A stretch of DNA of 14,004 nt from Acholeplasmataceae bacterium (GTDB lineage Bacteria; Bacillota; Negativicutes; Acidaminococcales; Acidaminococcaceae), in the NCBI GenBank assembly GCA_012719555.1, contig JAAYAE010000117.1, forward strand, positions 1-14,004, written 5' to 3'. A program made the position numbers and the translations under genes. Below the pieces are notes generated by a model, which was given only the letters and a program-made list of their open reading frames with translations, was not told the DNA's origin and searched no databases. The stretch's first letter is position 1, and each line of letters starts with the position of its first letter. This document shows, in pieces, positions 1-11,000 of this stretch.

Positions 1-1911
1 AAAGTGGCTTCCAAAGCCAATATGAATACGTTTAAAAATACAATGATTGAGATGGGCATTAAAGACAAATATATTGCGGCAGGTTATCCGGAAACAAGTT
101 CAAGCCCTACTAAAATGGATTGGTGGAGTGCTGCCTATGAAGACTGGACGGATCATGGCTCTTTAGAAGGAATAATTGATGATAATACAAAGAAAAATAT
201 CATTAATAAATATGTAAGTGACTCAACACCTGCTATCGTTGATTATTGGAAGCAGGCTGCAGATCCTGAAAAAAGTGAATCTTTAGCAAGTGACAAAAAG
301 AAGGTTCAAGAGCTTAACGAAAAATTAAAGGCTCTTAACGATGCTGAACGGTATAGGAAATATAACGATTACCAAAATAGTAGTGCAATAATAAAATGGC
401 AGAATGACAATTGGATGGTTAAAGGCGCATGGAATAAGATAGACAGACATATGCCGGATAGTTTATGGGGTGACAGTGCCAATGATGCTATGGATAGCGC
501 TTTGGTTGATTATAAAGACATTTACTATGCTTCCAGTAGACGGCAAAAATTGGAAAATAGTGAATTGCTTCTGCAAAACAGAAATAATATAGGCAAACTT
601 GAATGGGGTTGGATGGTTGACTATCTACACCAAGATAAGAATTACCGCACAGAAAAGATACTAGATCCGGATAATTTCAGATTTCAAAATATTCCACTAA
701 GGGAATGGAGTCAGTACAAGTCTGATAAGTATAATGGTCAGGTTGACGGCACGTATAAGATTGATGACAGGCAAATGCTTGATTTTCAGATGAATTATTC
801 TCACGAACGGTTGAATATAGATGGATCTTTAATGGATAAAGTGCTTGGTGATAATGTTATTGGCAATATATTGGGACAGACGCGTAACCGTTATGACCAA
901 GACTTACTTAATATACAAATACAAGATAGCATAACATTAGATGCAAAAAGGACTTGGCTGCTAACTCCGAGTATTCGCTATAACCAATCAACAATAACAG
1001 GATATAGTGATGGCAAGCGCTTTTCTGAAAATCAAGGGAATAAATTTCACTGGATTCACGAAAAAGATGAACAGACAGATGGCAAGGCAACTTGGCAATT
1101 GGCATTAAAGAAAGAGCTTAATGATAATTTCACAATGAGAATGACGGGTGGAACGTATTATCGTTTACTAAATATGTACGAAATTGCTGGTGATGGTGCC
1201 GGTATTTTACCTGCATCACGTGACGGCAGCATTTCTATGTTCCCATTGCCTGAGGAAGGTAAGCAATTTGATGTAAGTGCTATTTGGAACGGGAGACTTT
1301 TAGGTGCTGATAGTACTGCAACAATGACATATTTCTGGCGACAGTCGGATAATATGCTGCAACTTGTACGTGCAGGCCTTGATTACTGGTCCTATTTTAA
1401 CGATAACAGAGGCAAAGTCCATGGTGTTGAGATGCAGACAGGATTCAAGTGGAATAAATACGATCTTGATATTAAAGCGACTTATACCAATATGTTCCTA
1501 GAATGAAAAAACAGTGCAGTGGACTATGGCTACAGCAAAGTATGGGCTACTTACCAACCGGAATGGGAAGGTAATCTAAGACTTACTTATCATCCTGATA
1601 AGCGACTAATGATATTTGGCGAGGCACATTATACCGATGAATATTTTACCAGTTACAACAAAGATAATAGGGGCGGGGAGTATGCTTATTTGTCAGGTAA
1701 ACCGGTAGAAAGTCTAGTCGTGATAAATGGTGGCATAAAATGGAATATCAAAAAAAATCTGTTGCTAACATTTGGTTGCAATGACATTTTCAATAAAGGT
1801 CCGGAACAAAAGGTGCGTAGCAATACTGCCTACACGGTTCCTGGATATATAAATGTTGAATTCCCGCTACAGGGAAGAACGTATTATGCAACGATAAAAT
1901 ATGAGTTTTGA
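1..1911 (+). pseudogene. TonB-dependent receptor, beta-barrel part, 5' end outside the window, interrupted by an in-frame TGA
   Basis: Outer-membrane TonB-dependent receptors import a bound ligand (siderophore, corrinoid, glycan and others) using energy passed on by TonB. Only the barrel part is visible; plug and TonB box lie upstream, so the frame runs in from base 1 and the GTG at 4 is not a start. Support: alternating hydrophobic/aromatic barrel strands throughout, a GTYYRLLNMYEI stretch at 1150-1185 resembling the conserved G-x-Y-R-x-P-x-l-x-E-l strand, GVEMQTGFKW near 1425-1454, NDIFNKG at 1780-1800 (the family's N-l-F-d-k motif) and the terminal strand YYATIKYEF ending in Phe at 1882-1908. 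The frame is broken by TGA at 1504-1506, about 134 codons before the natural end, but reads on cleanly in the same frame. The truncated product would lack the last strands and the C-terminal sorting signal. The ligand cannot be predicted. Family call is firm; inactivation is likely but a sequencing error is possible. Confidence 0.85.
1504..1506 (+). other. Premature in-frame TGA inside the TonB-dependent receptor
   Basis: The codons around it read L-E-stop-K-N-S-A-V-D-Y with no frame change on either side, and both flanks are typical barrel sequence. A single base change from a sense codon (for example TGG, GGA, CGA, AGA) explains it. The next possible start in frame, GTG at 1519, has no purine-rich ribosome binding site before it, so the downstream 130 codons are unlikely to be translated as a separate protein. 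Confidence 0.85.
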
Positions 1912-1912
1912 T

Positions 1913-1919
1913 GGGAGGG
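1913..1919 (+). promoter_or_regulatory. Ribosome binding site GGGAGGG for the giant autotransporter
   Basis: GGGAGGG lies 7 bases before the TTG at 1927 and directly after the receptor stop (1909-1911). It decides the TTG start: the encoded N-terminus is a perfect Sec signal peptide, and no other start codon with a comparable site lies nearby. Confidence 0.85.
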
Positions 1920-1926
1920 TGTAATA

Positions 1927-2013
1927 TTGAAAAAAATAATAAGTCATAAAAAATCAGCGGGCATTTTATCATTGCTTTTGGGAGGCTGTTTATATGGCAG
2001 TACAGTTTTTGCT
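1927..2013 (+). other. Sec signal peptide of the giant autotransporter
   Basis: Residues 1-29: basic start (KK, HKK), hydrophobic core AGILSLLLGG, then STVFA before Ala30. The V-F-A site fits signal peptidase I. A lipobox-like L-L-G-G-C also occurs, with Cys21 at 1987-1989; Gly at the -2 position is unusual and an autotransporter with an N-terminal lipid would be exceptional, so I favour signal peptidase I cleavage. Confidence 0.85.
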
Positions 2014-5000
2014 GCTAACTTAGTTGCGACAGTTCCATCAGATTACTCTAATAGTCAGATGGGTGCTGTTACTGGTTCGAGGGTTACTACAAATGTTGAT
2101 GTAACGCCGGTAAAAGCAGCTGCGGATAATCTTAACAGAGATCCGGCTGTATTTAATATAAATATAAATGGTCAAAGCATGATTTTTTTGCGGCAATATA
2201 CTTATAGTACTACAGATTTAAAGGGTAATTCAATTATTGATGTTGATGGTAATTGGCGCCAGCCGACACAATCCGGTGTAATTAGTGATGTTGCTAATGC
2301 CCATGGTGTAACTGCTAATGATAAATATGTTTTTGCAACAGGATATGATATGGGTAAAATAGGCGTTGCTAAAATTGTTGGCAGTGAATTGCAGGAAGAT
2401 CGGAATAAAACAATTGATTTGAGAAGTGAGCTTGCTGATAAATGTGGCGCTGCTTGTGATGAAAAAGATGGTGTACATGGAGAAGGTATTTGTGTTAATG
2501 GGAATAATCTCTATGTACTAGTAAGTGTTAACCCTGGTGGAGGAGTTGGCACTTATCTTGATGGATTTTTAATGCAGTATAGTATTAGCAGCGATGGCAA
2601 ACTAACGTTTCAAAACTATACTAGAGTAGGTAAAAATACAGATTCAGCAAGGTTGAATTTTTACAACAATAAAGTTTTTGTGTCGTCAATAGGTGGCATG
2701 CAAAATTATGGCTCAGGAAATGCAGATACGGCAATTCATGTTGCTGATATCTATGGAAACCAATTAAAGGAAAATTCCTATAAGATAAAAGTACCGTCCA
2801 ACGTTCAATGTGATTTTAGAGACATGAAGATATTACCTAATGGTACTGCCTATATTATGACCTATACTCTTGCTGGTGGTGGCGGCGGAGTTAATTTGCA
2901 TGTTTATAAAACTAACGTTTCCAATCTCATGTCAGATTCACCTAAAAACTGGGAAGAAGTAATTAATAAGCAAGAGGCTAATGGCTGGTTTGGCAAATTA
3001 AATGCTGAATATTATACTAAAAGACTGTGGGCAGAAATCGGGAATACCTTAAATGTATATACTGATGGCAGCACAACCCCGATAGTATGGGAAGCTAAAG
3101 ATTTTGGTAGCAATGCGCAATATTATCAATTTAACTCGGTCGCTATGTTGCGGCCTGATTCGGTGACCGGAGAAACAGCAAAACTTACGATAGCAACACC
3201 GGAAGGTTTAACCAGCCCCTCTGTAACGGTAGAAAAAGTAGTAAATGAAAACGCTACTATGCTGAAAGGTGATTATACAGACGGTATAACCGGTACTGGA
3301 AGTGATACGCAATATAGTGATGTTACCGGTGATGACAGTAAATATATTTTTAATGCAGATAAGGTTATAAGTTTAGGTGTTAGTAAAGCCGGCGGTGATT
3401 TGGACACAAATGTTCTGGCAGCCATTTATGCTCGTAATGGTAATGACATAAGTGTCGATTCTGCGGGTAATACATTGCAATTACAAGCAAAGAATTACAT
3501 CGGTACGCCAGTAGGTATTTATGCCGGAAATGGCAAAAATGTTACTGTTACGGCGGGAAAATTAAATATTATTACCGCAGGTTATGAAGAGGGCAATACG
3601 CTTACGAATGCTATATGGAACGATGCCGGAAAAACAGATAGTAGCGTGATTACTATCAATGCACCGGTTAATATTTCTATGAGTGGCGGCTATGGCGGAA
3701 ATGGCATAGCTATTGAAAAAACTGATCGTTGGGGCGAAGCAAGCAATGCTGCTAATGTGGAGTCTAAGATAATTATCAATGGTGACGTTAGTATTAAAGG
3801 CGAAGATAATGAGCAGTGGGGAATCCCTATTAATTCAGAAAATGTTTATTCTAGGTTTAATAATGCAGGGATTCTAACTTCAGTAGATAAAAGTTCCGTT
3901 ACAATAAATGGCAATGTGGATTTTTCTGTATATGGTAATGGATCTACAACTAATGCAAAGGATAGTAAAATAACTATTAGTGGTGGCAGCATAAAAGTTC
4001 CAACTGGGACTAATTATGGATACTATACACTTGCATCATATCAAGGAACAATTAATATGAATACAGGTTCTGATGGTGCAACTCCTGGTACTAGTGCTGT
4101 TAAATTGGATGGAGATATTTTTGCATTAAGCACAGGTACAGTTAATCTTGGATTGACTACAGCAGATTCCTATCTCAATGGTATTGTTGACAATTGCGGT
4201 ACTGTAAATATGTGGTTGCAAAACGGTGCAACATGGTCAAACGTTGCTAATAACACAAGATATACGAAAGATAATGAAGATATCGGCAATAATGGTTTGA
4301 GTAGAATTTCCCAATTAACAGGTGGCAATAATGCTGCAAATGCCGGTGTTATCGCACAAAAGTCTAATAGTAAGGATCTTGCTATTGATAAATATAGTGG
4401 ATATACTACTGTTCTCTATAATCATGATGCAACCACTCCTAGCAATATTCTTGGTGGTAAGATTGAAATTGGTAGTGCTGTTGCCGGCAGTAATATTACA
4501 CTTAGGACAGATTATGACAATAATATGAGTACCGAAGAGGTTCAAAAAAATGTTTTGAATGCTTTGGCAAACAAACTTTATTATAGTGCGTATACCACCA
4601 ATGAAGTGAACTTAAGTGGTAAAGTGGAAATTGCAGAGGGCTTGACGGCTCAAGCTGCTTCAAAATATGTTGGTGATATTGTTTTTGACAAGAGTAATGG
4701 GCAGGGAAGCCTGAACAGTGGTATTACCCCAACGCCAGGGCAGACCGTTACAGATTTCACTTCTTCAATAACCGGAGGCACGGACAAACCTTATGTTGAT
4801 GGCGGTGTTAAGCAAACCGATGGTAGTTATCTTTTCACGAAAGATTCCAAAATCACTCTTACATCCGGTAATGTAATACAACCAGGCTATAATAGCACTA
4901 TAAATATTAATGCAGCAGGTAAGGTGTTAACTGCTGATGTAAAGGGCAGTAAGCTTTTAACCGGTATTTACAATACAAGTTCTAACGGGAATGTTAATAT

Positions 5001-8000
5001 TACTGCTGATAAAACCATATTTAATATCAACAATGATAATAAAGAATATATACAAAAAGCTTATGGAATATGGATGAACAGTGATGGTGGTAAAGTAACA
5101 ATTAGTGGTCTCACAGAAATTAACACTAATGCGGCAGACCTAAGTTATGGTATTAATGCTAGTTCCGGCAGCATTCAACTTGATGGTTTGCATGTAACCG
5201 TTAATAAAGATGCTGTTGGTGCTGATAGCTTGTACATAGATGGCAATAGCAAAATTGCCGTAAATGTCAAGGATGGTAGCACTGGTAAAAACGAAGTGAA
5301 AATTGATGGGGACATTTTTAGCAGTAGCAAGATTTCTGACAATGGTTATACTGCGTCTAAAAATAGTACCGTTGATTTGGCTTTGACCACAGGCAGCTCG
5401 TATTTTAATGGGTTGAGTTCATATACCTATAGTCAAGATAACGATGATGATTCAACAACAACTGTTAGTCACGGTACTGTAAATATGTGGCTGCAAAACG
5501 GTGCAACATGGATAAATAAAAAATATGGTAATGCTGACTATGCTGCAGGGTTTAGCGGTAGCGCTTTAACCAAGCTAATTGGTGGTGCTGATACGGCTTC
5601 CGCCGGTACAATTTTCCAAAAAGACAACAAAGATATTAAGGTTGATAATTATAGTGGCTATACTACGGTGCTTTTCACTCACGATTCTGTTACGCCTACA
5701 ACCATTAACGGTGGAAATGTAAAGATTGGTAGTGCTTCAGTTGGAAGCAGTATTGCCTTACGAACTGATTATGATGCTAACATGAGCACTAGTACAATCC
5801 AGAATAATGTTTTGAACGCTTTAGCAAATAAGCTCTATTATACGGCTTACACTACCGGTGAGCGCAATTTGTCCGGTAAAGTAGAAATAGCGGAAGGATT
5901 AACGGCGCAAGCAGCATCAAAATATGTGGGCGACGTAGCTTTTGATAAAGACAGCGGTCAAGGCAAATATGGCAGCGATGAACCGCAACCACCGGCAGAA
6001 CAAACCACTACTGCATTTACAACCAGCTTGACAGGGGTTAAAGACACTGATGCTGCATATGTGAACGGTGGAGTATTAAAAGAGGGGGCTTATGCATTTA
6101 CGAAAGATAGCACTATTACTGTTGACGATAAAAACGTGAGCAGTGACAATATCGGCTACTATAAAGCCGTTGCTGCTATTATTGGTAACAGCAACGATAT
6201 TGTCATCAATAGCGTGGGGAAAACATTAGGCTTAGCCGCGTCAACTACTGATGCTAACAATCAGGCAATTGGCATTTATACGGATAAAAAGCTTACAATG
6301 ACTACCTCTGGTTTGACAATAACAAGTACTTCGGCCGGGAAAACGGCATCCGGTATTTTTGTTAGTGGCGGCGGTGCAGCAACTATTAATGGAAATGTCA
6401 ATATCAGTGCGCAAGATTCTGCGGCTGGCAATGCTTATGGTGTATACGCTTATAACAACGGATCAAAATTGATAATAAATGGTAATCTCACTATGAAAGG
6501 CAGTGGGGACGGGGATGCTGCTTATGGTGTTTCGGTTGCAGAAAAAGGTGGATATGGAACTCCGGCATATCAGGCTAGCGGAATTTATATTTACGATAAT
6601 ACTATAGGCAGCGAAGTAACCGTAACAGGCAAAGCTGATATAGCGGTTAAAGGCACTGGCGTAGATATGAGAGGCAATAAGAACAATAAAGTAACAATTG
6701 CGAGCGGCAATATTATTACACCTGAGAGTGAGGAAGACAAGTTTAATGCTTTGAACATTGCTGCAGGCACTTTTAGTATGGGTATGAATAATGCCGTTAC
6801 TGATGCCAGTGGAGCCGATGTAACTATAAAGGGAAATATTTATACATTGGCAGATGGCAAGATCAATCTTGGACTTGGTAGTGCAAATTCACTTCTTACC
6901 GGCGTTATAGAAAATGCTGACGGTGGTTCTGTAAATATTTATTTGGAGAATGGTGCAATTTGGAATAATTTAAGCACTTCCAAGGCCTTGGGTTTTACCG
7001 GCAGTCATATTAGCAATCTGGTTGGCGGTACAGCGTATGGTAAAGGAGTCATCTTCCAAAAAGATAGTAATCCGCTTAGCATTGATAATTATAGCGGTTA
7101 TACAACAGTATTGTATAGTCATGATGCAAGTACCCCAACAACAATAATCGGCGGTGATGTGAAGATAGGGACTGCGTCAACAGGAAGCAATATTACCTTG
7201 CGTACTGATAATACAGGACTTAATACCTCATCGACATTGGCGGTTGATAAGAATTTAGTTAGTGCTACCTTAAATGCTTTGGCTAATAAGCTTTACTATA
7301 CAGCTTATACTACGAACGAGAGAAATTTAACCGGCAAGGTTGAAATTGCAGAAGGCTTGACCGCACAATCAGCAAGCATGCAAGTAGGAGATATTACCTA
7401 CAAAACTGATAACGGACAAGGAAAATATGAATATACTCCGGCCGAAGATGCCCCTGATACTAGTGCAATAACAAACTCAACAACATTACAAAAATCTCGC
7501 GTGGCAACAGCGACGGAAGCAAATGCTGAAGCAGGTAAGTACGTCAGCGCTCTTTATAGCGAAAATACAACTTCCAAGGCAGAACCTATGCTTATTGATA
7601 TGAATGGTCAAGATCTTACTTTGGTAGCAGCAAGTACTAGCAAGATTGCTAGTGGTATTTTTGCTGGTACGAACCAATATATAACTATTAAGAATGATAC
7701 TAAGGACAAAACTCTTAATATTAGTGCAACAAATACTGATACTAGGGGTTCGAGCGGTATTAAAGCAGATGGCAATGCTCATTTGACCATTGGCGGTCCT
7801 GTAAATATCGATGGCGTAAGTACTAAGGGAGACAGTGTTAGTGGCATACAAATCCAAGGCCAAGACAGTGAGATTATTATTAATGGCAAGCTGGCAATTA
7901 ATAATATTACGGCCGTGCGTGAAAGAGGCAATGGAATTAATGCTGCCGGCATTATGGTAACCGGTGAAAATTCAGAAGTTACAGTAAATGATATTGTTGA

Positions 8001-11000
8001 TATTACGGGCGTGAGAGGCAGCAGTTTGGCCACTATTGGAGCTAATACTTCAATTTCTGTCCAAGGCGGAACAATCACTAGTGCTGTTGATGTTGATCAT
8101 TCCAAGAAATTCTATGCGGCACGGGTAGAAAAAGGTATTATTAACGTCAATATGAATGGCGATACTGCCGGAAGTACTACTACTAAAGTAACCGGTGACG
8201 TATATGTAACACGGGAATATGGTAAAAAAGTTGTTGAGTATTCAGGCGGAACACTTATAGATTTTGATAACAAAGGGATTTTAAATTTAGCGCTTACGGA
8301 CAATCAATCATATTGGACAGGCGTAGCTGGCTATGCTGTTGATAACTCGGACTATGGTACAGGCGGGTTTACTGCTCACGACATAGGAACATTTAATCTA
8401 TATCTACAAAACGGCGCAACATGGAGCAATGAACAACAATCAAGCGTATCAACCACTTTTGCTGGCAGCAAAGTAACAAAATTAACCGGCGGTAGTGATA
8501 TTAGTCATGCGGGTTTTATCTTCCAAAAAGATAGTAATCCACTTAGCATTGATAATTATAGCGGTTATACGACAGTATTGTATAGCCATGATGCAAGTAC
8601 CCCAACAACAATAATCGGCGGCGATGTGAAGATAGGGACTGCGGCAACAGGAAGCAATATTACCTTGCGTACTGATAATACGGGACTTAAAACTTCATCA
8701 AAATTGGCCGTTGACAAGAATTTAGTTAGTGCTACCTTAAATGCTTTGGCTAATAAACTTTATTATACAGCCTACACCACGAACGAAAGGAATTTAACCG
8801 GCAAAGTTGAAATTGCTGAAGGCTTAACCGCACAATCCGCAAGCATGCAAGTAGGAGATATTACCTACAAAACTGATAACGGACAAGGACAATATGAATA
8901 TACTCCGGCAATTGATATCCCTGATTCGCAGGATAAAACCGAATTTGCAACGGCCATTAATGGTAACGCTGCGATAGATACGGAATATGTAAATGCTGGG
9001 GTAAGAAAAGACAATGGACAATACATTTTTACTAAAGATACTACAACCCTGACACCTGCTAAGAACTTAATTGCAGCAGGGGCGTGGATGCCGAAAATCA
9101 GTTCTGCTATATCAGGGAGTACAGCAGACACGTCAGTAAGCATTGATTTGAACAATAAGAATTTAATAATTAATACTACTACAGATACACATACTACGGG
9201 TATTACAGCTATAGGTGACGGTAAGGTTGAAGTAAATAATGCAGGCAAGATTACTATTAATACTGAGAGCACCAAAGGTGGTCAGACTGCAGCTTTATAC
9301 ACCAATGGTGGCGGTCACATTATTATCCATAACGGCGGTGATAACCTTGATAGCAAGGTACTTACTTTACGGGCTGATACCACAAACAAAGCAAACGGTG
9401 CCGTTATTAAATCTATGAACGGCGTAGGCGGCAAGGAATCAAGTATAATTATTGATGGCCTTGTGGATGTATTGGCTGATGGCGATATATCTGATGGAAA
9501 AGGTGCTAATGAAGCTGTTAGCGCAGTTGCTTCCACAATTGAAATAGGTGGTGGCAGTATCAAAGCTACCAACGGTGCTTGGTGCGCAATTCGTGCTTAT
9601 GGCGAATTTGTTTCAGATAACTATGGAACTGTTAATGTCAATATTGCCAAGGACAATGCTGGCAAAGTAATAGGTGCCGGTAAGAATAAAACAGTTATTG
9701 AAGGGGATTTTGTTACTAATGGCGGCATGGGTACGAAAGGCAGAATTAGTGTTGGCCTTAGTACAGCGGATTCCTACTGGAAAGGTAATTATACGGACGT
9801 TACAGGCTACGGTGTAACACAAGGCCAATTAGGTAACGTTAACTTGTTCATGTCAAATGGTTCTAATTGGACGGGGTATACCAAAGGTACAATGACCGTT
9901 AGCATGGCAAGTGGTGCAACCTGGAATGGTTATAATACCGGAGAAAATTTCAGCTTGAATTTAAGTGATAATGCAGTTTGGTATAATACAAACCTCTCTG
10001 CAGACAGTAGCAATATTAAGTATTTTAATGGTAGTTCAGGAACGGCTAAAACAGGTTATATAGATATGACGACAACCGGAGTAGGAAATCTTGTAATTGA
10101 TAACTACAGTGGAAATACTACTGTTCTCTACAAACATGATACTACAACTCCGACGACGATTATTGGCGGCGATACGACTATAAAGCATGCGGAAGCAGCA
10201 TCAGCGATTACACTGCGTACTGACAGCAGTGGCATTGATATGCAGGATGATATAGTTGTTGGTTCAGTTCTTGACGCTTTGGCTAACAAACTCTACTACA
10301 CTAATTACACGACTGATGAAAGAAACCTTAGTGGTTATGTGCAAATAGCAGAAGGACTTACAACATCTTCCGTTACCAAGCAAACGGGTAACATAACCTT
10401 TGATGGCACAACGGGGAAAGGCACGTTGGATAAGGCAACTGTAACTCCTGGTGTAAAATATCCTGACAGTCAAACAACGGATAGTTTTACTACGGCTATT
10501 AACAGTGACTGGGCTATAGATAAGGAATATAAACAAGCGGGCGTGTTAAAAACCGATGGCAGCTTTATTTTCAACAAAGATAAGACTGTTATTAAAACCG
10601 GTAAAAACCTAATTTCGGGAGGGCCATATTTGCCACAGATAAGTTCAGCGGTATCAGGTAGTAGCGCTGATAAATCAGTGAAGATGGATCTCAATAATAA
10701 AGAACTGGCAATTAACACTGTTAGTGATACGCATACAACAGGAATTACGGCCATAGGTGACGGCAAAGTAGAAATTAGCAATGCCGGTAAAATTGCTGTT
10801 ACTGCTGAAAGTACTGGTAGTGGACAAACCGCAGCGCTATTTGTCAACGGTGGTGGACAAATAGTGATACATAATGGCGGCAATGATAGTGAGAATAAAG
10901 TTCTTACAGCCAGAGCGGCCAGCACAAGTAAAAATAATGGTGCTGTTATTAAAGCTATGAATGGTGCTGACGGAAAGAGATCAAGCATTATTGTTGATGG

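Noticed and set aside
1504..1545. Selenocysteine insertion at the TGA
   Set aside because: No convincing stem-loop follows the codon at the needed spacing, and a selenocysteine in an outer-membrane barrel strand has no functional logic.
1519..1911. Separate 130-residue gene starting at GTG 1519
   Set aside because: Same frame as the upstream receptor, no ribosome binding site, and the content is the natural C-terminus of the same barrel. Treated as the distal part of the broken gene.
1975..1989. Lipobox L-L-G-G-C making the giant protein a lipoprotein
   Set aside because: Gly at the position before the final Gly is atypical, and a good signal peptidase I site V-F-A follows eight residues later, as expected for an autotransporter.
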